64,000 nucleotides of DNA, taken from the NCBI GenBank assembly GCA_019671005.1, contig CM033745.1:17350921-17414920 (forward strand). Reading direction: 5' to 3'. Below are positions 1 to 11,948 of this stretch, one piece after another. Position numbers and translations under genes: made by a program. Numbering within the stretch: the first letter of the stretch is position 1; each line of letters starts with the position of its first letter. Source of the DNA: Hibiscus mutabilis (taxonomy: Eukaryota; Streptophyta; Magnoliopsida; Malvales; Malvaceae). The notes below the pieces were generated by a model, which made no database searches, was not told the DNA's origin, and worked only from the letters and a program-made list of their open reading frames with translations.

Positions 1-419
1 TGTTGGGGCATGCACCCAAATGACTGATCAAACCCAAGTTGAGGTTGGGGCACCGTCATATACAAAAAAACAAGATCTTGATGGGACCAGTGAGGAGTCA
101 AGGGCATCCCTTTGAGGATCGAAAAAATCATGCCACATTCATGCATTTAGTTGCATTTATCATTTTTGCGTACATCTATGTTCAGTGCATACACCGAAGT
201 CACCGTGCATTTAGGCATAAAATTCATGCATTTTTGCTTACAAAAAGGTTCAAAAAGAGACCGAACATCCTCAGCCGTGGGGGCAACAACACGACAGCCA
301 ACCTTAGTCTTAGAGGAGGCCAAGCACAAAGAGGATGCTGAAACATCAATAAAAGGTAACATTGACAAATTTTGTGAACATTTACTGATTAATGTTTTTT
401 TTCATTTTTAGGTCATACT

Positions 420-1860
420 TCTCCGCCAGTAGAGCAACATAAGTAGCCTTTTCCAGATCTTGCCTTCGTCATTGTTGATAGGCCAACAATTTCCAGATTC
501 TCGCTTTCACGATGGTGCAACAAAGATAGACATCCTGAAGATCTCGTTTCTCCGTTGATGGTGCAACAGATCCGAACCTATCCCCAAGCAGATCGAATTT
601 CTATTCAGGTCTTATTTCTCTGCTGATGGTGCAACTAGACCTATTTTTTTCTCAAGTCTTACTTCTTTGTATAGTTCAAGAAAAGAAAAAACAAAACAAA
701 AAAAGAGAAGTGAAATCGAAAAATGAAATGAAAAATCAAAATAAAATGTATCAACTTTCATTGCTCGATCTAGTCTCTCCGTTGATGCAGTGGCTAGGTC
801 CAAGCTCCCGTCGCCCTCAGATCCTGCTCTCCGCTGATGGTGTAGCTGGTTCCAGATCGTCATTGTTCAATCCAGTCCTCCGCTGATGGAGTGGCCGGGT
901 CCAAGCTCCCGTCGTCCTCAAATCTTGCTCTCCGCTGATGGTGTAGCCGGTTTTAGGTCGTTATTATCCGAACTGGTCCTCCGCTAATGGAGTGGCTGGG
1001 TCCAAGCTCTCGTCGTCCTCAAATCTTGCTCTCCGCTGATGGTGTAGCCGGTTCCAGGTCGTCATTGTCCAATCCGGTCCTCCGCTGATGGAGTGGCCGA
1101 TCCAAGCACCCGTCGTCCTCAAATCTTGCTCTTCGCTGATGGTGTAGCCGGTTCCAGGTCGTCGTTATCCAATCTAGTCTTCCGCTGATGGAGTGGCCGG
1201 GTCCAAGCTCTCGTCGCCCTCAGATCCTGCTCTCCGCTGATGGTGTAGCCGGTTCTATACCGTCATTGTCCAATCCGGTCCTCCGCTGATGGAGTGGCCG
1301 GGTCCAAGCTCCCGTTATCCTCAAATCTTGCTCCCCGCTGATGGTGTAGCCAGTTTCAGGTCGTCATTGTCCAATCCAGTCCTCCGCTGATGGAGTGGCT
1401 GGGTCCAAGCTCCCGTCGTCCTCAAATCTTGCTCTCCGCTGATGGTGTAGCCGGTTCCAGGTCGTCATTGTCCAATCCGGTCCTCCGCTGATGGAGTGGC
1501 CGGGTCCAAGCTCCCGTCATCCTCAAATCTTGCTCTCTGCTGATGGTGTAGCTGGTTCCAGGTCGTCATTGTCCAATTCGGTCCTCCGCTGATGGAGTGG
1601 CCGGGTCCAAGCTCCAATCGTTCTCAAATCTTGCTCTCTACTGATGGTATAGCCGGTTCCAGGTCGTCATTGTCCAATCCGGTCCTCCGCTGATGGAGTG
1701 GCAGGGTCCAAGCTCCCGTCGCCCCCAAATCCTACTCTCCGCTGATGGTGTAGCCGGTTCCAGGTCGTCATTATCTGATCCAGTCCTCCGCTAATGGAGT
1801 GGCTAGGTCCCAGTTGCTGCTGTCCTACTTATCCGCTGATGGTGTAGTAGGGTTCCAGTT
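420..1860 (+). repeat. Tandem array, ~101-bp unit made of two ~50-bp halves
   Basis: The word GCTGATGGAGTGG recurs at about 781, 882, 983, 1084, 1184, 1285, 1386, 1487, 1588, 1689 and 1790, so the period is about 101 bp. Each unit holds two related halves, one with GCTGATGGAGTGGC and one with GCTGATGGTGTAGC. Older, more diverged single monomers lie at 420-660. The regularity is highest at 880-1790. Confidence 0.9.
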
Positions 1861-2034
1861 AATGTTTCTGTTTCTCCATTGATAGATCCAACTTTACTGA
1901 TTTTCAAGTTTTCTTTATTAATGTTGTAGCTAGAAAACAAATCAAAAAAAAGAAAAAAGAAGAAAAAATCAAAGAAAAATAGAAAAAAGAATAAAGAAAA
2001 AGAAAAATGAAAAAAAATGAGTTTTCAGCCAAAC

Positions 2035-2640
2035 TCTGATCATGCCTCTTCGTCAGAGTCGTAGCTTGATCACACAAAAAAACACTCCGATCCTGCCTCT
2101 TCGTCGGTGTCGTAGCCGGATCAAATCTTCAGACCTTGCCTCTTCGTCGGAGTTGTAGCTTGGTCAAATTTAACTACCGGTTCTGCCTCTTCGTCGGTGT
2201 TGTAGCTAGACCAAATTCACTAACTCTTGATCCTGCCTCTTCGTCGGTGTTGTAGCTGGATCAACATCACAAATTTTAGACCATGCCTCTTCGTCGGTGT
2301 TGTAGCTTGGTCAAAATTTACTAATTTTCAAATTTTATCAATGTTGTTTCTTGAAAAAATGAAGAAAAATCAAAAGAAAAATCAAACAAAAAAGAAGAAA
2401 GAAAAAATCAAAAAAGAAAAAATATGAAAAAAAGAAACAAAAGCAGAAAAAAAAAGCAAAAAAAAGGGAAAAAGTTGTCAGTTTTCTGATCTTGCCTCTT
2501 CGTCAGAGTTGTAGCTGGATCAGACATCAGAACTTTCACCTATCGGTCTTGCCTCATCGTCAGTGTTGCAGTTGGATCGAATTTTGTAGACCCCGTCTCT
2601 TCGTCGGTGTTGCAGCTGGGTCGAACTCTCTTTAGGTATT
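2035..2640 (+). repeat. Second tandem array, ~43-51-bp unit
   Basis: The word GCCTCTTCGTC recurs at about 2044, 2095, 2138, 2185, 2235 and 2285. Three more diverged copies follow an A-rich spacer, at 2490-2625. The core (CTCTTCGTCGGTGTTGTAGC) aligns with the half-unit of the first array (CTCTCCGCTGATGGTGTAGC), so both arrays probably come from one ancestral monomer. Confidence 0.85.
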
Positions 2641-2885
2641 AGCTTATTATCAATAATGTAGCAAGTGGGACTCGGTTTGGCTTCCCCAACAAACAACCCC
2701 CATTTTGAAGGTTTTGCTTCTTTAAAGTGACAAGGTAGATCAATCAAGACAAGAAAGAAGACATGCACCGAAGAGAAAGAAGATCTACCAAAGAAAGAAG
2801 ACACGTCAAAAGGAGAGAAGTTCAGCCAGATAAGACAAAAATGAGTGCTTTTGATCTTTGCTTTGTTCTCGTTTCACAGGAACAA

Positions 2886-2900
2886 GCAAAGAGGGGCAAC
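2886..2900 (+). other. Polypurine tract of element A
   Basis: A purine-rich run (GCAAAGAGGGG followed by CAAC) lies immediately before the LTR start TGTAATCACT. This is where plus-strand priming occurs in LTR retrotransposons. Its position is the main reason for placing the LTR boundary at 2901. Confidence 0.6.
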
Positions 2901-4170
2901 TGTAATCACTCATTTTTGTCCAGGTTTTTAGTATTTTTAGTATTGTTGTAGTAATATTATTAATCTTAAAAAAACTAAAATAATAATAATAAAAAAATAA
3001 TAATAATAAAGGTGGAGGGGAGTGGAGTACAAGGCTCCACGTCACCCACCTCACCCCTTTACATTGCCTATAAATAGGCATTCAAAGGGAGCAAAATTGA
3101 AGCAATGGATCGGCAGGGGCTGGCCAAATAAGGGAGCTTAGGCTCCCGGCTAGCCCAAGACCGGGACAGTATTCTCGGTCCTAACCGATTCGATCGGGGT
3201 CCTATTTTGGATCCGATCTAGTTAATTTTTTGGAGAGGTCGTGATAGATCTCAGTGGGGTTCAGTCTGGGTTCATCATTTGAACTCCTAGTTAGGTATAT
3301 TTTCTTTCTTTTTTTATTTATGTTGTAATTTTTATGATTTAATGAAGTAGTAGTTAATTTAAAATTGTGTTTTTAGTTTGTATGTTTATTTGTGTTTTAG
3401 ATTAGTATTTATTATGTTTTATATTAATATTTTATTTATGTTAGATTTATTTTTATTTATGAGTTAGATTAATATTTATGTATGTATGTTTTAGATTAGT
3501 ATTTTGTTTATGTTAGATATGTTTTTATTTATGAGTTAGATTAATATTTATGTATGTATGTTTTAGATTAGTATTTTATTTATGTTAGATTTATTTTTAT
3601 TTATGCGTTAAATTAATAGTTATGTATGCATGTTTTAGATTAATATTTTATTTATGTTATATTAGTATTTTATTATGTTAGTATTTATTTATATTTTTAT
3701 CGCAATGTATTTATTTATATTTGCCATGTTTTTTAAGTTTGCATAACGGACATATATTTTGTCAATGCGGTGCCCTTTTATTCGAGCATAAACGGGGCCA
3801 GTATCAGGCGTAGTGATAGTGGTTGGGCGTTTACTCTCGGATAAAGGGGCCTTTAAAATTTACTCGCACATATAACCAAATTTTAATTTAATCGTCACTT
3901 TAATCTGGAAAGTTTAATATTAATAAAGCGGTAATTATTAAAGTACCAATTTTGGGCGGTGTGGGGGTGCTAATCCTTCCCCATCCGTAACCGACTTCCG
4001 AACCCGACATTTTAAAATCTCTGATTTTTTACGGTGTCCGGCCTACCTAAGTGGCCGGTGGCGACTCTATTTTTAAATAAAATTTGGGTTTTATAAAAAT
4101 CCCACGGAAGACAATATTTTTAAACAAAAATAAAAACACGTCATTTTTTAGCGAGAGGGACATCGCTACA
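2901..4170 (+). mobile_element. 3' LTR of element A
   Basis: The LTR is about 1.27 kb, begins TGTAATCACT after the polypurine tract and ends GACATCGCTACA. It contains a TATA box with a short downstream leader. The last ~200 bp carry the TTCCCCAT...GTGGCCGGTGGCGACTC stretch, which is shared in opposite orientation with 12060-12180. Sequence after 4170 changes to the inside of another LTR, so element A appears to have inserted there. The matching left boundary is outside the window, so no target duplication can be tested. Confidence 0.7.
3067..3079 (+). promoter_or_regulatory. TATA box of the element A LTR promoter
   Basis: The motif CCTATAAATAGGC lies 166 bp inside the LTR, downstream of a run of G/C-richer sequence. 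This fits a U3 promoter with transcription starting about 30 bp further on. Activity is inferred only. Confidence 0.55.
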
Positions 4171-4838
4171 GGCAAGAATTAATCCAAATATTCGGTCAAC
4201 ATCCTTTGAGCTTGGATTGTTACGATACGAATATCATAACTAATAAATACCTTATGTTCCATGATTTAGATTAATTAATGCAAGATTAATAAGCCATATG
4301 TATGACAATTAAGGGGTGACGAACAAAAGCTTGAAAATAAACACAAAGCTCACCTCAAGGTCCTAACCTAAAGGCCCAAATTATGGAAAGCACAATTAGT
4401 GATTTAATTGTTGGTTAAGTGATTTTTATATGTGATCCTAAATTAATTAGCCTAAAAACTAGAAACCCTAACAAATTATGAGAATTAAACTGAAATTTAA
4501 TGTCAATCTAAACTTGAAATTAACTTTATCCTAAAGTTATTAAGGAATGTTCGTTTAATTTAACGAATTTAACATTTACTCGAATGAGCCCGAAGAAAAT
4601 TTAAATTCATTAAATTAATTCGAACTCTAATCTAACTAAAGCTCTAAAGAATCTAATCCTAAAATTGGTTTAGTTAATTTATGGATAGTGCCCCTATGAA
4701 ACGATTAGGGTAGACTTTATAAAGTTATATATATATATTATACTTTAAATATGTAAATGATATGTAAACTTTACAAACCACTTATATATATTCCATATAT
4801 CACGTACTTTAAAAAACACAAATTATTTTAAATGAAAG

Positions 4839-4840
<2 letters not shown>

Positions 4841-4876
<36 letters not shown>
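4841..4876. repeat. (AT)n microsatellite
   Basis: About 18 uninterrupted AT units lie inside the AT-rich part of the long LTR. Confidence 0.95.
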
Positions 4877-4879
<3 letters not shown>

Positions 4880-5247
4880 ATAATCTTTTTATAAAATTAC
4901 ATAAAAATTTGCATTTAAAGGTAACATATTTTTTTTAAGATATAAATAAATTTTTTAAAAACCATATATTACATACTAAAAGCACATTATATATATGTTT
5001 ATAGAAAACTATATTATATACATATATTTAAAGTTGTATGTACGTATATATTATTTATATTCTATATGTTATGTATTGTAAAACCATATATTATATATAC
5101 ATTTATAAAAAAATTACATAAAACCATATATGATATATATTATATTTAAAAAAACATTATTATGTTAATGGGTTGCATATTATTCAAATTAGGCACATAT
5201 TACATCACATAATATGTATATAATTATACCATGGCCACTATATCATA

Positions 5248-5251
<4 letters not shown>

Positions 5252-5282
<31 letters not shown>
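5252..5282. repeat. (TA)n microsatellite
   Basis: About 15 TA units lie in the same LTR. Confidence 0.95.
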
Positions 5283-5285
<3 letters not shown>

Positions 5286-7479
5286 CACATGTATACAAAA
5301 AACTATACTCATTAAACATTAAACTTGGGCTAAAAGAAACAAAGGACAAGAGGATACCCCAAGGTCCACTGGTTTTGAGCCTGCTAAACTAATCCGGGCC
5401 TCATATGCGGGTTTGGTGTGAGCCGGGTCAGGTTGATGGGTTTGGAAGGGTAACTGGCTGACCGGTTTTAACCGGATAACCAACCGATTTTAACCGGTCA
5501 AAGATAGATCAATAGGGAGTTATCCCATGTTTATCCTCACTATTCTCTTCAGTGAAAAAAAAAAAAACAAAGCCAGAGAGTTTTCTTAAAACCCAGCCAT
5601 CCGAAGCTGATCGTCGTCACTCCGGCGGCTGTTACGGCCATGCAAGGCCACCACCTAAAAGGTCTCTGCCTCTCCTTCCTCGCTACCGGTTCAGATCTCG
5701 AAGATCACCGCCTGATCTTCGAAGAAGGGGCTAGAATCGATTTGTCTCCCTTTTGCCGGATCTCTTTCATCCGCCGTTGGATTGGCACGATTTTGCGATA
5801 TGTTGCTCTCCTCGTCGGGACGGTTAGGTTCACCGTTGGGATTACCGGTTGGAGCCTCCCGTCGCCGGCCGCCGTTACACTGAAGGTAATATCCTCTTTA
5901 TTTCTTCCTTTTTTTGCTATTTTGATTCGAAACTAAATGATGGATGAGAAAATATGTAGAAACTCTTTATTAGAATGATGGTTGAAATCTGTTATTTTTT
6001 GTTGTTGGATTCGAAAAGTGAAAGTAACAGAGAGGGGAATTTCTCCAAAAGTTTTTTTTTTCATTCATTCATGAATCCGAACATGCCCTTCTTTTACAAT
6101 GTGATGCATATCTTTATATCTCAAATCTTTATTTACAATAACAAATAATCTTTAAATGAGATTACTGTGGCTGATGATGTCTAGGATTAGCCTCTGCTAA
6201 CCCCCTCTTTTTTGTTGTTTTTTCTGCATGGTGGTTGGGAGCCGGTGGTGATAGTGCGGGATCGCCAGCGATGAGGCCACGTGGCCGGGAGATGAAAAAG
6301 CAGAGGCGCGTGGAAGGCGAAGCGTTCGCGCGTGGGCGTCACGCGCGCGTGGAAGTTGGGGCGTCGACGCTGCGCGAGTGGAAGATCTGGATGGTCGGTT
6401 CTGGTTTAATCTGATCCAATGGTTAGATTTGGGGTGGCTACAAAAGAGAAGAAGAGATGGTGATCAGACTTCTTTTAGGGTATTTTTGTTTAATGGATAT
6501 GTAATGGATTCTAAACTTGGGCTTGAATGGGCTTATGTAATAGATATAAATAAATAGGCAGATTGTAAATGGACTTGGACTCCTTTTTATTTATTTATAT
6601 ATGTGCTTTAATTATCTGATGTAATTTTATACGGGCTGTTTATTTATGAAATATATATAGGCTTTTTATTTACATTGCGTGTTTGGGCTTTCACATTAGT
6701 ATAATAATAACTAATAATATTACTATGTGATAACAAAATACAATGATAATAACATAACTACAATAGCTTTAATAATAATAGTAAGTAATAATAATAACAA
6801 TAATAACGTAACATACTTATAACATTATACTAACATATATAAACGCTCAAACTTTAGGACATATACACGTTATACTTAATAGCCTAATATAATACATGAA
6901 ATACACACTCACATTTAAATACTAATGATAATAATAAATACATATGTAACATAACATACAATATAAACATAAAGACATATTTGTTTTAATAGACACATAT
7001 AGATGACTTAAAAACATACATAATAATAACAAAGATGGCGATAATATGGTATAAATGATAGTAACAAAACATATATAATAACAATAATAAAACCACCAAA
7101 TATACTTAGTAATATTTAGTTTTTTTCTTTTTTTTTCAAATGGACAACAACAAGACTAGTAATTAACTATTTTTTGGGTTTTTTTTAGTTTTAATGAGGA
7201 TAAACAAAGCCCAATATGTATTTATATATGATATAATCCCATTATTGCAAATTAAAAAAAAGAATCAACCCCGGACAAAATTAGTGATTACATTATAGAA
7301 TGAAGAGAGAGTTGAAGAACAAAATGCATCATTTCATTGAAAATTAAACGATGTAGTCTTAAGCCTTTATAAAAAATCGACACCCCCTTCAGGAATAGGC
7401 TGGTGGGTTTGATTTACATGTATTACTTTGAAGGAAATTAAAAGCAAAAGAGACGTACGAAAGTTCTAGCTTGACATCT

Positions 7480-10400
7480 AGACTAAAGGGTGAGAGCGAA
7501 TTCATTCTTCGAAGAATTCTACTTTACCACTATCCATCAAGTTCTGAACAATATCCTTGAACTGCCCATAGTCTTGAATAGTGTTCCCTCATTCGGCATG
7601 GAACTCACAATACAGACCGCTATGCCCCTCGGGCATCAATATTCCTTGACCGATCAGACCCGCATCAAGTAGTTTATTCCAAACCCAACTGAGAAGAGAT
7701 TTGATTTCGGACACCTTGGACTTAGACGTTTGGTTGCTCTCATCGAAGATTGTATTCACTCCACCAGTATGGTTTGGGGGAGGGGGTTGGTGGTCGTATC
7801 CGGCCCATTGGACTTGTCAAAATCGATAACCCTGAGCTTGATCAGTTTTTCCACGTCATTCTTAAAGCCAAAACAAGTCTCGATTGAGTGCCCCACTTGA
7901 TCACCATGGTACTCGAATTTTGCACTAGGATCATACCACTTTGGGAAATGAGGCTGCACCGGTGCTTGATAGATGTGAATCGAACAATTGCTTGTGCAAT
8001 TCATCATACGCGATTAGTAGCGGGGCAAACTCCATCTTCTCGGTGTTCTTTCTTTGGCTAGAGTTTTTGTTCGAAGGACCTTAGGTATTTAGTGTAGCCT
8101 TAGGTTGCACAACGGTGACGGGATTCGAGAAATTAGTATTGTAAACCCCCGAAGAGTTCACTTCATGGTCTTTCCTCCTATATGACTTCTTATAGGATGC
8201 ACTTGAACTTCATCTACTGTCAATTTTCCAGTCTTGACGGCATTCTCAATGAGATCACCGAATAGCAAAATTGGTAGTCGCCTGGCCTGTAAGGCGATCC
8301 AAAATTGGGCCCTCCAAAGTTTGGACGAATATGACCACCGCCTCTTTCTCACCGAGCGAGGGTTGAACTTGTGCCACCGCGTCTCTCCAACATTGTGCAT
8401 ATTGCCTAAAGCTTTCATTAGGCTTTTGCTTCATGTGTTGTAGGGTCCGACAGTCTGGCGCCATATCACTAACGTGATGGTATGGGGCTAGGAAAGCCTT
8501 GGCCAAGTCCTTCCATGACTTTACCTGATATTGGCTCAATTAATTATACCATCTAGTGGCAGACCTGATAAACTATATTGGAAACAATGGATCAACAACT
8601 TGTCATCCCTACCGTATCCCGTCATCCTTCGACAAAACATGGTAAGATGAGCACGAGGGCAACTTGTCCTGTCATATTTCTCGAATTCTAAGGACTTAAA
8701 CTTATGGGGAGCATCAAATCTGGGACTAAACTATTAGAGTATGCCCAAAGACCAATTATGAGATGGTTGTAAAAGACATACTTATTTTATCTTATTTATT
8801 AATAAGAAGCCATTATTATTATTTCAGTCTTATTATGTGTATCTATAAATAAAGTGAATTATAATAAAGTCCTTAGAATAATATAGTTATTCGTGAATGT
8901 CCTTAGTCGAGAATTATTGTGGGCTTGGACAATAATAATGTATTAAGAATAATATGTAGTTGATTGATGACAAAGTGTTGTCATTGACATGGAGATGTCA
9001 AAATCAATACGTAAGTATGTGTTAGGGAACGACATACTGGACTGACCCGCTATGAGCATGTTTCTTGGATTATTATATGACAGTCACAACATTGCTCATG
9101 GTGATAACTACATGTATGATCCTTAGACTTGAGATCATCATTATTTTAACATCGTAAGTGACATATTTTGATACGGTCAAATGTGTGTCGTAACTAACTA
9201 CACTATAAAGACTGATATTGGATATGTCACAATCCATGTAGCAAAATATGGTTGATCAAGATAGGATTTGTCCTTCCTACATAATAGGAGTAATATCATA
9301 GGCCACTTGATTAAGTGAGACTACAAAATGCATGGCCATGCTAGAATAAATTGATATAGGATGTCATAGTTATTCGTTTATAATAGTCTACTCAAGATAT
9401 CAAGAAACATTAGATAGACTATACAAGTGTGACTAATCTATGGCTTGTGTCCGATCTTGATATGAGGACAAAAGGATGAAATACATAAAAGAAGTTAATC
9501 ACAGAAAAAAGGTTAAATCGAACCACGATTTCATGTAACTTAGGTAGCAATGATGTATTGCTAGATGCCACTCATTGCTTGTAATGTTAGATTTGTTCTG
9601 GATATTACTGCTAACGTTACCTGAACCTACAAGGTCACATCCTATGGTTGAAACGAACAAATATCGACTAGATAGCATGTGTACAAACTTGTTGTACACG
9701 TAATTAGTGAGAAACCAAAATTTTTATATGGATAATTTCGTTTTTATATATATGCTAATATTTGATAAGTTATTGTAATTATCAAATACTATTAAAATAT
9801 ATATCTCTAAAAGAAACCTAATTAAAGTAGAATCAGATTCTACATATTTAATTATATTCGGTTACATATATTGTATATTTAAAGAATCCAGATTTAATTA
9901 GAATTAGGTTTTTGAATGCTATATAAAGGCATAAGGTCTAGCAGCAAAAATATGCCTTTTTCGAAAATCATCTCTAACAGTTAGAGAAGAGAAAAATTGT
10001 TCGTTTTATTCGGGTGGACTGCGTAGAGGTTGGAATGCTGATGTGACGACTCGGATTTGATTTGGATTCTCCTATACTCGTTGCGGAATTCCATATTGGT
10101 TGAAGTAATGTTTTTCACCCTTTATCACCCCAACTTCGTCATTTGTATATGGATCACTGGTGGATTACGCCGGATAATTTTTTCGCAGCACCATGAAGTG
10201 TGCCGGCGTTTCCCAACATAAACTAAGTTCATTAGCATCAAATCCAATGAAAGTGTCCACTACCTTCGTAGCTTCTATTTTCTCTTTGAGTCTTTTGCAA
10301 CGATCCTCAATCTCTTTCGAGGTCTTAATCTTGGGTTTCTCAAACTCGATTAACTGGTACATTTCTGAGACAAAGTTTTCAGCTTCATTGCCCCCGGACA

Positions 10401-10766
10401 TGACTTCCGATACGGAGGGTAAATTAATAGGGAATGAGGCGTCAGCTGATGGAGTTGTGTTTTTCCTCGAGAAAGCATTACTTGAGGATCCGGTTGCTCC
10501 CTAGCATGAAGAGGGGTAAAATCTGGCGGGTATGTAGGAATTTTGGACCTTGCCGTAGGATTATCAACAAAAACTTCTCCTTGCTCGGGAAGCTTAAATC
10601 CGAACATTTGGGACATTTATCCTAGGGCCTCTTGTTGAGATTTCTTGAACTGTTCCATCATGTCTTGTCGGGCCTTGACTAACTATTCCTCTATTTTTCG
10701 GACCAAATCTACTTGCAAGTCCTTTTGGGTTTGCTCAATTCGGTCTAACATTTCTTCGTTCGCCAT
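7480..10766 (-). pseudogene. gag of a Ty3/gypsy element, split and degenerate
   Basis: Gag packages element RNA in cytoplasmic particles. The likely start is the MANEEMLDRIEQ methionine at 10766, followed within about 30 codons by a stop. Further in, 8540-8720 reads FEKY..TSCPRAHLTM, and 8539-8158 contains ESFRQYAQCWRDAVAQVQ, the hallmark of the retrotransposon gag domain. The C-terminal part (8007-7480) has a PKWYDP...YH...GHSIETC zinc-knuckle-like motif and a second GHS-type copy near 7640-7560. A 1.49-kb solo LTR lies between the N-terminal and central parts. Several stops and at least one frameshift show the gene is dead. Gag identity is confident; the exact start and end are not. Confidence 0.8.
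8732..10218. mobile_element. Solo LTR (Ty1/copia-like) inside gag
   Basis: A 1487-bp insertion begins TATTAGAGTATGCC and ends GGCGTTTCCCAACA, and is flanked by identical 5-bp duplications TAAAC at 8727-8731 and 10219-10223. The first dinucleotide is TA instead of TG, probably by mutation. Gag similarity resumes directly across the two copies of TAAAC. With no internal region, it is best read as a solo LTR left by recombination between two LTRs. The copia assignment rests on its general look and is uncertain; the insertion itself is well supported. Confidence 0.85.
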
Positions 10767-11926
10767 CTTAGTTTTACATCGGGTTCCGTAGGGTGCTGAA
10801 TCGATTGAAATTTTTCTTGATCCATAATCACTCTTTGGCGGGGCATCCGCCAAAATTAGTCTCAACATCTCCAAAATGAATGCATGTGAATGCATAACAA
10901 ATGCTCTAAATGCAAAATTAATGTCTAAATACAAAGATGTTGATGCAATTGAATAAATGAGAAAACATTATTGAAGATTTGAACAATAAAACAAAAATTG
11001 ATAATACTATCATGAAAGGAAAAAATGCAAATGTGTGTTGATCAATGAACATCCTCATTAAACAACTTTCCACAATGGAGATCAATTCCCATTACAACGA
11101 GAAAAGAAAAACTGCTACATAGGTCATAACTAAAAATCTAAGGTAGCCTTTGTTCATCTTCGTGATCAATATTGAACCTCGAGATTCTTCGACTCATTGC
11201 TATGGACTCTTTCTCCTATTATGAAAGCTTTCAACTTTGGACCGTTCTCGAATTAACACTTTATTATAAAAATGCTATGAATATGCAAAACAAATAAACA
11301 GAACAAGACAAGACAATAAATGGGTTAGCAACATATATAATGAATGACGAATATAAACAAACAAACCCAAACAGATTCCTAATAGCATGGATTCTAGTTC
11401 GCTATGGTTATCCACATGGCTTTAATGGGGTGGGCTTTTTAGATTCTCACACATGGGTTTGGTTCTAATAGAGGGTACCCGAACCTATCTTATTACCTAC
11501 TAAGGCAACAAGAACCCCAATTCTGGCCCATTACAAGCTTGCGAATTGGTTTCGGTTCGCGGGAAGACACGACCTAATGACGTGGAGGGCTGCTCACGTG
11601 TCAAAAGGTATGGATTCCATAAGTGAATTACCGACCCGTGGAGGGCTACTCACGTGGGTATATGGCATTTCACTCACACTTAAAGGAAAAAGCTCGGGTA
11701 TAGAGCTTGATGAACATGGTGCAACACATGTCGATGATTCCTTATAAATTAAATGAAAAATTAATTCGAGGACCACCAATTATCAAAGCTCGTGCAATCT
11801 TAGTCACATTTTCAAGAAAGAACCGGCCTCTTTAAAATCAAATTAAATTCTCAATAATTTCCATCATTTAAAAGCAACAAATATTTTCTTGGCCTAACTC
11901 TCTTTTTGTTTTGTAAAACAAAATTT

Positions 11927-11945
11927 GTCCCCAGCGGAGTCGCCA
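11927..11945 (-). other. Primer-binding site of element B
   Basis: On the minus strand TGGCGACTCCGCTGGGGAC starts 3 nt after the LTR end (CTCTACA). TGG-initial primer sites complementary to a tRNA 3' end are diagnostic. This form is one I associate with tRNA-Arg-primed Tat/Ogre elements, from memory and unchecked. Confidence 0.7.
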
Positions 11946-11948
11946 AGC

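Larger units (their letters stand above)
1..2900 (+). mobile_element. 3' internal region of a Tat/Ogre-like Ty3/gypsy element (element A)
   Basis: This stretch has no convincing coding sequence. It holds two blocks of tandem repeats separated by A-rich tracts and ends in a purine-rich tract directly before an LTR that starts with TG. Tandem repeats in the 3' untranslated region between pol and the 3' LTR are known from Tat/Ogre-lineage elements, which is why I assign it there. The 5' part of the element, including any gag-pol, lies outside the window. The family name is inferred; the layout of repeats, purine tract and LTR is seen directly. Confidence 0.6.
4171..7292 (-). mobile_element. Truncated long LTR of a Tat/Ogre-like element (element B family)
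   Basis: Read on the minus strand it starts TGTAATCACTAATTTTGTCC at 7292, very like the start of the element A LTR. It runs about 3.1 kb to the junction at 4170/4171. Its inner part (4171-4400) aligns by eye with 12510-12740, and its GC-rich islands (5600-5880, 6230-6400) match those at 14160-14280 and 14830-15030 in the other long LTR. The last ~560 bp of the LTR are missing. No clear polypurine tract lies at 7293, so it could be the 3' LTR of element B or a separate relative. Confidence 0.6.
7293..11948 (-). mobile_element. Internal region of element B (gag-only Tat/Ogre-like element)
   Basis: On the minus strand the order is primer-binding site (11945-11927), a ~1.2-kb leader with no ORF, a broken gag, and about 190 bp before the next LTR. 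No protease, reverse transcriptase or integrase sequence can be seen. The internal region without the nested solo LTR is only ~3.2 kb. It is either a gag-only non-autonomous form or an internally deleted copy. Confidence 0.65.

Noticed and set aside
420..2640. CRISPR-like regular spacing of repeats
   Set aside because: Whole units are repeated, with no unique spacers between short direct repeats, and the context is plant retroelement. It is an ordinary tandem array.
5552..5936. GC-rich open frames (60 and 98 codons) that look like the first exon of a gene, ending before a GTAATA donor-like site
   Set aside because: The stretch lies inside a long Tat-type LTR, and a similar GC-rich island sits at the matching place in the other LTR (14160-14280). 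It is more likely LTR sequence than a host exon.
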